DNA of 64,000 nucleotides from Gimesia sp. (lineage in GTDB: Bacteria; Planctomycetota; Planctomycetia; Planctomycetales; Planctomycetaceae), in assembly GCA_002706765.1 (NCBI GenBank), contig PAJV01000050.1, forward strand, positions 35,386 to 99,385, in the 5' to 3' direction. The notes below the pieces were generated by a model. That model was given only the letters and a program-made list of their open reading frames with translations. It did not search any database and was not told the origin of the DNA. Below are positions 42,802-51,929 of the stretch, piece after piece (within the stretch, counting starts at the first letter, position 1; each line of letters opens with the position of its first letter). Position numbers and translations under genes: made by a program.

Positions 42802-44139
42802 TTATGCGAACAGTTCCGGAATCGGTGTCGGATCGCTGACCAGATGCGAAGGACGACCTTCCGGCGTGTAGAGGACTTTGTCAGGGTCGATGCCCATCTT
42901 GGTATAGATGGTGGAGACAAAGTTTTCCGGGGAGAGTACGCGTTCGACGGCTGAGTAACCGGCCTTGTCGGTCGCTCCCAGTACCTGACCGCCTGGCGTT
43001 CCGCCGCCCGCCATCAGTACGGACATCGCATTCGACCAGTGATCGCGTCCGCCACCCGGGTTGATCTTCGGCGTACGACCGAATTCACCCAGTGCCAGCA
43101 CCATCGTGGTTTCCAGCAGACCACGCTCGTCCAGATCTTCGATCAGGGTCGCGATGGTATTTTCGAACGCGGGCATCCGTTTGTCGAGTGCTTTGAACAG
43201 ACCACCATGATGGTCCCAGCCCCCTTCATACAACGTAATAAAAGGCACACCCGCTTCAGACAGACGCCGTGCCAGTAAAGCACGCTGGCCGAAGGAATCC
43301 CGGCCGTACTTGTCCCGCAGTTCGTCGGATTCACGATCAATCTCAAACGCCTTCTGGGCTTCTGTCGAAGCGACCAGGCTGTAACCCTGGTCGTAGTATT
43401 CGTCGAGGTTCAACACGGGATCGCCGGCGACTTTGTCCTTGATCCGCTTAAGCTGATCAACCTGTTCCCGCAGTTCGCGTCGGGTCTCATAGCGACCGTC
43501 GGTCAGTCCACTGGGCAATGCGAGATCGCGGACGCGGAAGTTCTTGGAGTTCGGGTTATCGGAAACGACGAACGGAGCATACTTGGCTCCCAGGAAGTTG
43601 GGTCCGCCGGAGCGTGACATGCTGGGCATGGAGAAGTACGCAGGCAGATTGTTCGTGGTCGGTTTTTCGTGTGCGACGACCGAACCCATGCTCGGATGGA
43701 AACTGACGAAGGCACCGCAGCCGACAGGAATACGGGGGGGAGCACCGGTCATCATGTAATGGTTACCGGCTCCGTGGTTTCCCTGGTTGTGGCGGATCGA
43801 ACGGATGATCGTGTACTTGTCAGCAATGGAAGCCAGGCGTTTCATGTGCTGTGAAAACTGGACGCCGGGAACATTCGTGGCAATCGGATTGAATTCACCC
43901 CGGATTTCGACCGGTGCTTCCGGCTTGGGATCGAAGGTCTCGTAATGCGTGGGGCCGCCGTCCATCCAGATCAGGATGACGCTTTTGGCTTTCGCCTTAG
44001 GCTGTGCAGCGCTGGTCCCTTTGGCTTGAGACTGGAGTCTCAGCAGGTCGACCATGCCCAGTCCGGTCATGGCGCCCAGGCCGAGCTGCAGGCAGTTGCG
44101 GCGGGTGATTCCATTGCAGTTTTTTGAAACGTTTTTCAT
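42802..44139 (-). CDS. DUF1501 protein with Tat signal
   Basis: 445 aa. The Tat motif TRRNCLQLGLGAM opens the protein. LIWMDGGPTHYETFDPKPEAP, DKYTIIRSIRHNQGNHGAGN, GRDSFGQRALLARRLSEAGV and GEFGRTPKINPGGGRDHW are the family blocks. These proteins have an alkaline-phosphatase-like fold, and the His and Asp residues in GGRDHW likely bind metal. No substrate is known. It is the middle gene of the operon, 54 bases after the DUF1549/DUF1553 gene. Pairing of these two families is a planctomycete hallmark. Confidence 0.92.
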   Translation of the reverse strand: MKNVSKNCNGITRRNCLQLGLGAMTGLGMVDLLRLQSQAKGTSAAQPKAKAKSVILIWMDGGPTHYETFDPKPEAPVEIRGEFNPIATNVPGVQFSQHMKRLASIADKYTIIRSIRHNQGNHGAGNHYMMTGAPPRIPVGCGAFVSFHPSMGSVVAHEKPTTNNLPAYFSMPSMSRSGGPNFLGAKYAPFVVSDNPNSKNFRVRDLALPSGLTDGRYETRRELREQVDQLKRIKDKVAGDPVLNLDEYYDQGYSLVASTEAQKAFEIDRESDELRDKYGRDSFGQRALLARRLSEAGVPFITLYEGGWDHHGGLFKALDKRMPAFENTIATLIEDLDERGLLETTMVLALGEFGRTPKINPGGGRDHWSNAMSVLMAGGGTPGGQVLGATDKAGYSAVERVLSPENFVSTIYTKMGIDPDKVLYTPEGRPSHLVSDPTPIPELFA

Positions 44140-44193
44140 ATCTGATCCTGTGACTTTAATTGTAAAACCACGTTTGTTTCGAGGCAGGGGACT

Positions 44194-46650
44194 TCAGTTT
44201 TTGAAAAGATACTCGGGTGTATTCAACAGAGCCCACATCAGGTCTTCAATCACCTGCTGTCGGTTGGCCCCTTCTTTTTCAAACAGGGAACGTCCCAGCC
44301 GTTTTTCTTCAATACTCGGATATCTCGCATAAGCGGTCAGATAAATCTCTTCGACGATCTGATCGGGTGTCATTTCGCTTTTGGCCCATTGGGCGCTGTT
44401 ACCTTTGCCGGATTGGATCCGGGCATACAGGTCGCGTGAATTCATCATGTGCAGCACCTGTACGACGGTCGTATCCGTGGTGCGCTCGCAGGGGGGATCC
44501 TGGTTGGGATCGGGACGACCGAAGGAATCGAGGAAGTCCGAGCTCACGCGATGCGTCCAGATCTGCTTGGCAGTCGAATTGTCGGGCATGGCCGCGAATG
44601 AGTCAGGCACACCCACCAGTTCGCTCACGCTGTCCAGCAGCACTTCGGCCCGCAAACGCTGTCGGTAATGACGCGAGTAATTGCGTGTATCACCGACGTT
44701 CGTTTCATTAGGCAAAGCACTCAGGCTGTAAACGTAAGAACCAACGATCGTTTTAATGTATTGTTTGAGATCAAATTTCTGTTCGCGGAAATGCTGTCCC
44801 AGTGCTTTGATCAGCGGGGCATTGCTTGGCGGATTGCTTTCGCGGAAATCGTCGATCGGTTCGACGATGCCACGTCCCATCAGGTCAGCCCACACCCGGT
44901 TGGCATTCACTTCGGCAAAGAAATGATTCTGCGGCGAAATAATCCAGCTGGCGAGTACTTCGCGCGGGTCCTGGTTCTCTTTAATCTCGGGAACTTCTCC
45001 AAACAGCGGACGGGGCGGCAGAACTTCATTGGTCAACGGATGACGCACGCTGCCGGAATTCGCGGTGAAAATCATCTCTTCTGAACCGGAAATCGGAGCG
45101 GAGATCCCGCGACCCTTTCGGCCAAGCTTCGCGAAATAAGCGGCGAAGCTGTAGAAGTCATCCTGTCCCCAGACTTCCGAGGGGTGATGGTGACACTGCG
45201 CACAGCTTAAGCGAATCCCCAGGAACAGCTGGCTCACAACCGTTGTTAATTCTTCAGGCTCCCGACGATCACGGAACAGGGTAACTGCACCGTTATGCCA
45301 GGTTCCGCCCTGTGCTGTCAGTAAATCATAGGTGAATTCATCGAGGGGTTTATTCTCATGGAATGAGCGGCGAATCCAGTTGTCAAAGCTCATTACGGTT
45401 TTAATACCGGCCCGGTACGGGTTGGGGCGAAGCAGGTCGGCCCATTTGTTGGCCCAGTGATCGCCGAACTCGGGCTGTTCCAGGAAGTAATCGACCATCC
45501 GCTCGCGTTTATTCGGCGAAGGATCCTGCAGGAATGCCCGTGCTTCTTCCGCCGTCGGCGTGCGTCCGATCAGATCGATGGCCACGCGACGCAGATAAGT
45601 CGCATCATCGACGGGTTCAGACGGTTTGAGGCTGTATTTCTTGAGCTTGTCCCACACCAGTTCATCAATGAAATTATTGCGAGGTAATTTCGCATAATAA
45701 TCGTCCGTCACCGAATTGTCTGAGGGAACCGTCACATTCAGGGAAGCAAAATTTCCCATGTAGCGGGCCATGATCGAGGCTTCGCCCATCAGCGAACCAG
45801 CGGTCACCAGACCGTGTTCATCGACGGAAACGTACACACTTTCGCTCGACATGTATTCGGCGAGATCCGTGACATCGCGGGTGGAACCATCACTGTAAAA
45901 CGCGGTGACCACCATCTGCTGTTTGGTTTTAGGCTGCATGATCCGCTCGGTGGGCTCAGCCGAGATCTTCACGAGCTTCGGTGCTTCCGCAACGGAACGC
46001 GTTGCGCCTTCGGCGATCCACTGTTCCATGATGTTGTAGTATTTGCTGCCTTCCGGCAGTTTTTTACCACCGCCGTGCGGAATCTTGCCGGCGCCTTTGA
46101 GCAGGACCAGGCTCTGATCGGGAGCCAGTGGCGAAGCACGTCGCCCCCTTGACTCCTTCGTCAATGCACCGTAATCAAATTCGGGATCGAAGGCGAACAT
46201 CGACAGTTGGAATCCACCCTGTCCGCGCTGCTTGCCATGACAGGAACCGCCGTTACAGCTGAACCGCGAAAACAACGGATGCACATCGCGTTCAAAATCG
46301 ATTAAAGTCTGCTTGTCGAAATCTTTCACTACGACGGGCACTTTGATTTTCACCGCTCCATCGGTCACTGTCACCGTAGCCGTTCCGTTGGAAACGGGTT
46401 CAATCACGCCGGCTGAAGTCACCTGGACCACTGCCGGTTGATCTGACTGATACTGCACATCGCGAGTCCGGTCGATGCTCTGTTTATTGTTGAGACCGGT
46501 CACCAGTAACTGCTGGCGTGCGCGCTTGCCTGACAGTTGAACTTGTTCGGGATGGACCGACACAGTTTGCTGCGAAGTCTCAGCGGCCCGCGCAGAAACG
46601 GCGGAACACAGCAGCAGGCAGACCAGACATTGATAGAGAAGAGATTTCAT
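44194..46650 (-). CDS. DUF1549/DUF1553 protein with Big2-like domain and cytochrome-like motif
   Basis: 818 aa with a signal peptide. Residues 25-110 form a bacterial Ig-like (Big2) domain (TAVVQVTSAGVIEPVSNGTATVTV type). FSCNGGSCHGKQRG is a planctomycete cytochrome c-like motif with CxxxxCH spacing rather than the CxxCH of heme binding. DUF1549 covers roughly residues 330-530 (YLRRVAIDLIGRTPTAEEA, CAQCHHHPSEVWGQDDFYSF, whose CAQCHH is a good heme-binding CxxCH). DUF1553 follows to about residue 800 (NANRVWADLMGRGIVEPIDDF). It is the first gene of the operon; a promoter is predicted at 46800-46829. Function is unknown; the set is often linked to polysaccharide or sulfated-sugar use. Confidence 0.9.
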   Translation of the reverse strand: MKSLLYQCLVCLLLCSAVSARAAETSQQTVSVHPEQVQLSGKRARQQLLVTGLNNKQSIDRTRDVQYQSDQPAVVQVTSAGVIEPVSNGTATVTVTDGAVKIKVPVVVKDFDKQTLIDFERDVHPLFSRFSCNGGSCHGKQRGQGGFQLSMFAFDPEFDYGALTKESRGRRASPLAPDQSLVLLKGAGKIPHGGGKKLPEGSKYYNIMEQWIAEGATRSVAEAPKLVKISAEPTERIMQPKTKQQMVVTAFYSDGSTRDVTDLAEYMSSESVYVSVDEHGLVTAGSLMGEASIMARYMGNFASLNVTVPSDNSVTDDYYAKLPRNNFIDELVWDKLKKYSLKPSEPVDDATYLRRVAIDLIGRTPTAEEARAFLQDPSPNKRERMVDYFLEQPEFGDHWANKWADLLRPNPYRAGIKTVMSFDNWIRRSFHENKPLDEFTYDLLTAQGGTWHNGAVTLFRDRREPEELTTVVSQLFLGIRLSCAQCHHHPSEVWGQDDFYSFAAYFAKLGRKGRGISAPISGSEEMIFTANSGSVRHPLTNEVLPPRPLFGEVPEIKENQDPREVLASWIISPQNHFFAEVNANRVWADLMGRGIVEPIDDFRESNPPSNAPLIKALGQHFREQKFDLKQYIKTIVGSYVYSLSALPNETNVGDTRNYSRHYRQRLRAEVLLDSVSELVGVPDSFAAMPDNSTAKQIWTHRVSSDFLDSFGRPDPNQDPPCERTTDTTVVQVLHMMNSRDLYARIQSGKGNSAQWAKSEMTPDQIVEEIYLTAYARYPSIEEKRLGRSLFEKEGANRQQVIEDLMWALLNTPEYLFKN

Positions 46651-46799
46651 CTCGTTATTCTATCCCAATTAAAAGGCAGGAGACGCAATGAGGTTTAGCG
46701 GTAAACAGTGCTACGAGGATAGTATAGGCAGGACTGCAGGCATGTCTTAAAAGCAACTCGTGAGCACTCATCGTTGCGCTTCCTGACGCCTGCAAATAT

Positions 46800-46829
46800 A
46801 TATTGTCTCTTATATTTCCTAATCGTCAA
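46800..46829 (-). promoter_or_regulatory. Predicted promoter of the DUF1549-DUF1501-PPC operon
   Basis: On the minus strand TTGACG (46829-46824) and CAATAT (46805-46800) are 18 bp apart, in the most AT-rich part of the gap 46651-46951. The leader to the ATG at 46650 would be about 140 bases. Nothing else was recognised in this gap. Confidence 0.35.
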
Positions 46830-46951
46830 CTATCATTTAACAACTTTATTTATGAAACACGTCTCAGGATACCTTCTCTGAGTGGCAAAAACTACCCCAC
46901 ATCACAAAAAACGGATCGCCTGTACATGCATCGGCGGCTCCAGGCGAACGA

Positions 46952-47503
46952 TTATTCGGCATAGGCCATTTTTTCCAGCTCTGATTTTACGTAACCAATG
47001 CGGTCCGTGATGGCATAATTTTCATTCCAGGGCTGCGGGAACAATATCGCCTGGCCGCCATGCTCCCGGAACAGATCGATATTCTTATGCTGATCATCAA
47101 TCAACACGACATCCGGTTTTGCCAGCAGATATTTTTGTGTGCCGATCATAAAGTCCATGAACAGGGGTTCCTGAAAATGCTGCCTGAGCCATTCGACTTT
47201 CGCGGAAGCGCAGGCGGCACTGCGACTGGGGGAAGTGCTGATCGTAATCGGAGCGGTCTGTTTCAGCAGAGCCAGTAACTCGTCCAGCCACGGGTAGGGA
47301 GGGAATTCCTGCCAGAAGCGACCGCCGACAGAATCAACGGGTTTCCAGAATTCGTCTTTCGTCATTCCGAGAACGCCTGCGTAGTTACGTTCACCAGGCG
47401 GCCACTGTTCCAGCAGATGTCCCTGATCGTGTAATTCCAGAATCGCACCCATAAAATCGGAAATCACGCCATCCATGTCCAGTAAGATATGCCGCACAGC
47501 CAT
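46952..47503 (-). CDS. HAD-family 5'(3')-deoxyribonucleotidase-like protein
   Basis: 183 aa. HILLDMDGVISDF is HAD motif I with nucleophile and acid Asp. TISTSPS is motif II, and VVLIDDQHKNI is motif IV with paired Asp. WPPGERNYAGVLG in the cap resembles NT5C/deoxyribonucleotidases, which remove phosphate from dUMP/dTMP and control dNTP pools. Length is normal. It is divergent from the Rieske-PSP1 gene, with a promoter region of about 120 bases between them. Confidence 0.85.
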   Translation of the reverse strand: MAVRHILLDMDGVISDFMGAILELHDQGHLLEQWPPGERNYAGVLGMTKDEFWKPVDSVGGRFWQEFPPYPWLDELLALLKQTAPITISTSPSRSAACASAKVEWLRQHFQEPLFMDFMIGTQKYLLAKPDVVLIDDQHKNIDLFREHGGQAILFPQPWNENYAITDRIGYVKSELEKMAYAE

Positions 47504-47624
47504 ACTGATTTTTTACTCCGGGAAGAAACTTTGATGATAAAACGGTATGATTACCCTTTGAGCATATAATAAACTGAAACGGACAACCATCGTCACACTG
47601 ACTGATTTTTATTGTGGAAAACCT

Positions 47625-48461
47625 ATGACCAACTGGATTCCGCTGGGAAACGCGTATGAAATTTCTCCCGGCACACGTAAAGCATATACCGTCAAGGGAA
47701 CCGAGATCGCCGTGTTCCATGTTGGGGAGGGAGATCAGCCGGGCACGTTTTACGCCATTGACAATGCCTGTCCGCACCAGGGCGCTTCCCTGATTGAAGG
47801 TGAAGGATGTGGCACGGAAGTGACCTGTCCCCTGCATGACTGGAACTTTGATGTCTCGACCGGGGAGTGTCATGACTTTCCTGACTTTAGCCTGACCCGT
47901 TTTGAGCTCAAGATTGAATCGGGTGTGTTAATGGTGGATGGTGCCGCCTTTGGTGATCCGGGACCTCCGCAAAACCTGTTTCTGGTTCGCTACGGTGCGA
48001 TGGGCTGGGTCGATCACTTTTCTGCAGAACCGGAAGACGACTATCCGCACCGTACTGCCGTCCTGCTGGAAACCAGCCGCGGTGAAGAAGTCGGCGAGAT
48101 ACTTTCCGCCGCAGGTCAAATGGAAAAACCACCGACCGCCGCCGGTGCCATCGTTCGCGAATTCACTCCCGCCGATCAGTCGACATTAGCGAGCCAGGAG
48201 GATGTGACATCGCGAGTTTTCCTGGACTGCCAGACCCTGATTCAGGAACGGGGTATGCCCACCGAAATCATCGACTGCGAGCAATTGTTTGATCAGCAGA
48301 CCGTCGTGCTGTATTATCTGGGAAGCCGCATGCCGGCACTGGAAATACTGGCACAGGAACTGAATGCGAATTACGCCTGGCGGATCGTATTTCACCCGGT
48401 TGATGAAGCACCTGCTGCTTCCGGCTGTTCCAGTGGCGGTTGTGGCTGTGATGATAAATAA
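47625..48461 (+). CDS. Rieske 2Fe-2S domain fused to PSP1/RicT-like domain
   Basis: 278 aa. Residues 1-108 form a Rieske ferredoxin domain: CPHQGASL and CPLHDWNFD supply the Cys-His pairs that bind a 2Fe-2S cluster. Residues 115-165 (LVRYGAMGWVDHF, TAVLLETSRGEEVGEIL) match the N-terminal half of PSP1/RicT proteins. Residues 195-260 (LIQERGMPTEIIDCEQLFDQ, LYYLGSRMPALEILAQEL) match its C-terminal half. The protein ends in a Cys-rich tail, GCSSGGCGCDDK. RicT in Bacillus is part of an iron-sulfur complex acting on RNA processing. A fused electron-transfer domain suggests redox control; that link is inference. The next gene is an M19-like peptidase about 60 bases downstream. Confidence 0.8.
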   Translation: MTNWIPLGNAYEISPGTRKAYTVKGTEIAVFHVGEGDQPGTFYAIDNACPHQGASLIEGEGCGTEVTCPLHDWNFDVSTGECHDFPDFSLTRFELKIESGVLMVDGAAFGDPGPPQNLFLVRYGAMGWVDHFSAEPEDDYPHRTAVLLETSRGEEVGEILSAAGQMEKPPTAAGAIVREFTPADQSTLASQEDVTSRVFLDCQTLIQERGMPTEIIDCEQLFDQQTVVLYYLGSRMPALEILAQELNANYAWRIVFHPVDEAPAASGCSSGGCGCDDK

Positions 48462-48519
48462 ACAACCTGCCTGAAAACTCCCCCCGCAATTTGTTCCAAC
48501 ACAGAAAACGGAAGACACC

Positions 48520-49857
48520 ATGAGCAACCCCATCAATCGCCGTTCTTTTCTAGGTACTTCACTGGCGGCGACCAGCCTGGGCCTGGCAGCTGCCGACTCT
48601 GTGACCGCCGCCGACCAGGAATCAGCCAAACCAGTTGCAAAACCGAAGCCGATTCAAAACGAAGTGATTCTGCACGCCCGCCAGGTCGCGCTCGATATCT
48701 TGAAGCCCAGTCAGAAACAACTGGAACACGGCCTGAAGCTGCATGCGGAATCGCTGGTCTTCGACTCCTACGGCTTTGCCCCCCGGGCTGCCGTCGATGG
48801 TGACCGACTGGCGGAAGCGATCAACAACCATGCATCAACTGCAGAGATCCAGGACCTGCGGGAAGACATGTCGATGACCCGCTGTGTGACCGATCCTGCT
48901 GAGCAGCGTGAATTCAAAGAAGCCTTCGATGCCTCTGGCGTAACCTGTATCTTTCAAAACGCGGGCGAAGAAGGACAGGACCCCATGCGGCTGATCAAGC
49001 GACTGGCCCGCTTTACTTTTACCACTGACATGCTCTCTGACTTTGTTTTCAAAGCAGTCACACCGGAAGACATCGTCCGCGCCAAACAGGAAGGTCGCCA
49101 CTGTCTGTACCTGACAGGAAACGGCGTCCCATTAACGCAACAATGGGAAACCACCACGGACGAAATGAAATTCATGCGGATCTTTTTCCAGCTGGGCATT
49201 CGCATGATGCACATGACCTACAACCGCCGCAACATGCTGGGTGACGGCTGTGCTGAACCGGCGAACGCAGGGCTCAGTGATTTCGGTCGGACCGTCGTGG
49301 CGGAAATGAATCGGCTGGGCATCATTCCCGATGTCGCGCACTCCGGCTGGCAGACCAGCCTGGAAACCGCGCAGGTCTCGAAAAAACCGGTCGTCGCCAG
49401 TCATTCCACCTGTGCTTCGATCCATAAACACATTCGCAGCAAACCTGATGAAGTCATTAAAGCCATTGTCGAGACGAACGGCCTGATCGGCATCTGCTGC
49501 ATTCCCCGCTACCTGGGCGGAAAAGGGGATATCAGCGCACTGCTGGATCATGTTGATTATGTGGTCAAGAATTTCGGGATCGACTATGTCGCCATTGGTA
49601 CGGACGTGTCTTACACTTCGCGAAATAATTCGCTGGAAAGCAAAAAAGTACCCCGCGCGCCGCGGTCGCGGACTCCCTGGCGCAGCCTGTGGCCTCAAGA
49701 TCCTTTCGTTGAGACACCCGCAATGCGAACCAGCGTCTCCTGGACCAACTGGCCTTTGTTTACCGTCGGGCTTGTGCAACGGGGCTATTCCGATGCGGAC
49801 ATCCAGAAAATTATTGGCGGCAATGTAATGCGTGTCTGTCGGGAATCTCTGACTTGA
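48520..49857 (+). CDS. Tat-exported peptidase M19 (dipeptidase) family protein, metal site degenerate
   Basis: 445 aa. Tat motif NRRSFLGTSLAA at the N-terminus. The fold marks are clear: MKFMRIFFQLGIRMMHMTYN, LSDFGRTVVAEMNRLGII, DVAHSGW and VASHSTCASI, then GIDYVAIGTDVSY. The HxD pair normally at the start (IDGHNDL) reads FDSYGF here, and the bridging Glu of EGGHS reads TGNGV. So three of the five zinc ligands of renal-type dipeptidases are missing while both later His remain. The protein may bind one metal or none, or have another role. It lies in a three-gene rightward run with the Rieske-PSP1 and epimerase genes. Confidence 0.82.
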   Translation: MSNPINRRSFLGTSLAATSLGLAAADSVTAADQESAKPVAKPKPIQNEVILHARQVALDILKPSQKQLEHGLKLHAESLVFDSYGFAPRAAVDGDRLAEAINNHASTAEIQDLREDMSMTRCVTDPAEQREFKEAFDASGVTCIFQNAGEEGQDPMRLIKRLARFTFTTDMLSDFVFKAVTPEDIVRAKQEGRHCLYLTGNGVPLTQQWETTTDEMKFMRIFFQLGIRMMHMTYNRRNMLGDGCAEPANAGLSDFGRTVVAEMNRLGIIPDVAHSGWQTSLETAQVSKKPVVASHSTCASIHKHIRSKPDEVIKAIVETNGLIGICCIPRYLGGKGDISALLDHVDYVVKNFGIDYVAIGTDVSYTSRNNSLESKKVPRAPRSRTPWRSLWPQDPFVETPAMRTSVSWTNWPLFTVGLVQRGYSDADIQKIIGGNVMRVCRESLT

Positions 49858-49897
49858 ACCCTGTTTTGATTCTTTACCCTGCAACGGATGTTTTACG

Positions 49898-50671
49898 ATG
49901 CGCGTTTTAATCACTGGTGCCGCCGGTTATGTCGGACGATACTTTGCCGCAGAGTGGCAACCGACGGAAGATCTGGAGCTGGTGCTGGCAGATATCCATC
50001 CGCTGCCCGACGATTCACGGTTCATCACCCTGGACCTGACAGATGCGGCGCAAACCCGCGCGGCACTGGAAAATATCGATGCTGTGATTCACCTGGCGAA
50101 ACAGGCTGACGAAGGCCCGATGGAGGGAGATGAGTTAAACGGAAAACGCTTTGACGTGAATGTGAAAGGCACGTTCCATCTGCTGGAGGCAGCCCGTGCT
50201 GTCGGCGTGAAACGGTTTATCTTCACCAGTACGGTGATGACCGTGCTGGGATACGCCGCGCCCCAGTGGGTGGAATCGGATGCTGCGCCGCTGCCCGTGG
50301 GATCGTATGCCCTGACAAAGCAGCTCGGTGAAGTCATGTGTCAGCATTATGCCCGTGCGTTTGGCATGTCGATTATCTGCCTGCGAATTCCCAAGCCGAT
50401 CGACCTGGAACACCCGCTCTGGAAGACACACCCGCTACGACCCCAATGGGTGCCATTCCCTGACCTGTTACAGGCGTATCAGAAAGCATTGACCGCCGAG
50501 ATCACCGGTTGTGAAGTCATCACCATCGTCGGTGAAAGTTCGAAGCGACGCTGGGATCTCAGTAAAGCAGAAAAGCTGCTGGGTTATCAGCCGACACTCA
50601 TCCCGGAAGAACTGGGTTACGAAATGGGAAGCGAAGACCAACCCATTCCCACCGAAGATCATTATGCCTGA
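49898..50671 (+). CDS. NAD-dependent epimerase/dehydratase (extended SDR)
   Basis: 257 aa, slightly short for extended SDRs, which often have about 300 aa. ITGAAGYVGRYF is the nucleotide-binding Gly motif, DAVIHLAKQAD the NAD-contact strand, FTSTVMTV the Ser region and SYALTKQLGE the catalytic YxxxK. Substrate is unknown; uronate dehydrogenase or sugar-nucleotide epimerase are options. The ATG at 49898 follows CAACGG by a few bases. It ends 24 bases before the convergent LRR gene. Confidence 0.88.
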   Translation: MRVLITGAAGYVGRYFAAEWQPTEDLELVLADIHPLPDDSRFITLDLTDAAQTRAALENIDAVIHLAKQADEGPMEGDELNGKRFDVNVKGTFHLLEAARAVGVKRFIFTSTVMTVLGYAAPQWVESDAAPLPVGSYALTKQLGEVMCQHYARAFGMSIICLRIPKPIDLEHPLWKTHPLRPQWVPFPDLLQAYQKALTAEITGCEVITIVGESSKRRWDLSKAEKLLGYQPTLIPEELGYEMGSEDQPIPTEDHYA

Positions 50672-50694
50672 AGCGACTGCCGTTCGTCGAGCGG

Positions 50695-51624
50695 TTATTG
50701 TTCCACGCGGCAGTAAGGCAGACTCTTTTCGAGTTTGGCGATTCCGTCTTCGGTGATTTCAGTCCCATCAATGTAGAGCGTGCCGAGATTCTTCATCTTC
50801 TTGAGGGATGAAATACACTTGTCATTCACGTCCGTATTTCGCAGGTTCATATCCACGATATTTTCGAGGACCTTGATCTCGGAAATTCCGGCGTTCGTGA
50901 TCTTAGTGTCATTGAGTTCCAGCCACTCCATATCTTTCATCTTGGCCAGGTACTTCAGCCCTTCATCGGTGATCTGCGTATTTCGCAACCACAGACGCTG
51001 CAGACGGGTCAGGCTTTTGATCTGCTTGAGACCTTCATCGGTGATCTGCGTGTCACGCAGCAGCAGCACCCGCAGTTTTTTGAGCGTCTTGAGATGGGCC
51101 AATGCCTCGTCTGTGATCTGTGTCTCGGACAGTCCCAGTGTTTCCAGGCTCTTTAAGCCGGAAAGCTGAGCCAGACCATCGGCAGAAATTTCCAGTCCGG
51201 TCAGAAACAGTTCTTTCAGGCTGTCCAGGCTTTTCAGATGTTTCAAACCGGCGTCTGTCACTTTGGTGCGCGACAGGTTCAGAATTTCCAGATTCGACAA
51301 CTTCTTGAATTCGCCGAGTCCTGTATCAGAAACAGGAATGCCGTGCAGCGTGATCTCACGCAGGCTTTTCAAAGACTTGAGATGGACCATGCCATCATCG
51401 GTCACTTTCGAGCCGGACAAGTCCAGTTTTCGCAATTTGGAGAGGCGGCCCAGGTAGACCAGCCCTGCATCCACCAGCTTGGACCCCGAGAACGAAACCT
51501 GTGAAATGTTGCCGTTGTAATCCATTTTCAAGTTCGCACTGATTTCTTTCAGCGACTTGATATCGGTTTCCAGCGTTGATTCCGGGGGAACTTCTTCCGC
51601 TGAATCGGTAGACGCTTTACTCAT
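50695..51624 (-). CDS. Leucine-rich repeat protein
   Basis: 309 aa with no signal peptide. Residues 45-300 are about ten LRRs of 24 residues with the consensus LxxLxxLxxLxLxxTxITDEGL (for example TQITDEGLKQIKSL), the bacterial cysteine-containing-like subtype seen often in planctomycetes. LRRs form a curved protein-binding surface; no partner or enzymatic domain is visible. The N-terminal 40 residues are acidic. Most repeats are near-identical at key positions. Confidence 0.9.
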   Translation of the reverse strand: MSKASTDSAEEVPPESTLETDIKSLKEISANLKMDYNGNISQVSFSGSKLVDAGLVYLGRLSKLRKLDLSGSKVTDDGMVHLKSLKSLREITLHGIPVSDTGLGEFKKLSNLEILNLSRTKVTDAGLKHLKSLDSLKELFLTGLEISADGLAQLSGLKSLETLGLSETQITDEALAHLKTLKKLRVLLLRDTQITDEGLKQIKSLTRLQRLWLRNTQITDEGLKYLAKMKDMEWLELNDTKITNAGISEIKVLENIVDMNLRNTDVNDKCISSLKKMKNLGTLYIDGTEITEDGIAKLEKSLPYCRVEQ

Positions 51625-51878
51625 ATTGATTGCCTGTTTCGAATTGGAATTTCTGATTCAAATCGGGCGACGCCTGCCCTGAAGCACTATCCACCGGTGC
51701 AGGTTTCCCTGATTTTGTTTCTAACACTCGCCAATTCTAATATACACACAATCCCGGACTTTCGCATGTGAACGGACGCTTTTTCTTCGGGAATACTGGT
51801 CTGAAGCGTCGCGACAGGCACTTTATTTCGGGGGGTGAACTTGTCCAGGCAGCAAAAACAGGCTGGGAAACCAAACTG

Positions 51879-51911
51879 AGCCGCCCCGGGATTCATGAAA
51901 CCCGGGCGGCT
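51879..51911 (-). terminator. Terminator of the gene ending at 51930
   Basis: AGCCGCCCCGGG (51879-51890) pairs with CCCGGGCGGCT (51901-51911), with one bulged C and a 10-base loop. On the minus strand the stem is followed by CAGTTTGGTTTCCC, a modestly T-rich stretch. It lies about 20 bases past the stop codon. The rest of 51625-51929 holds nothing I recognise. Confidence 0.6.
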
Positions 51912-51929
51912 CGGCAGAGGGTCGCCCTG

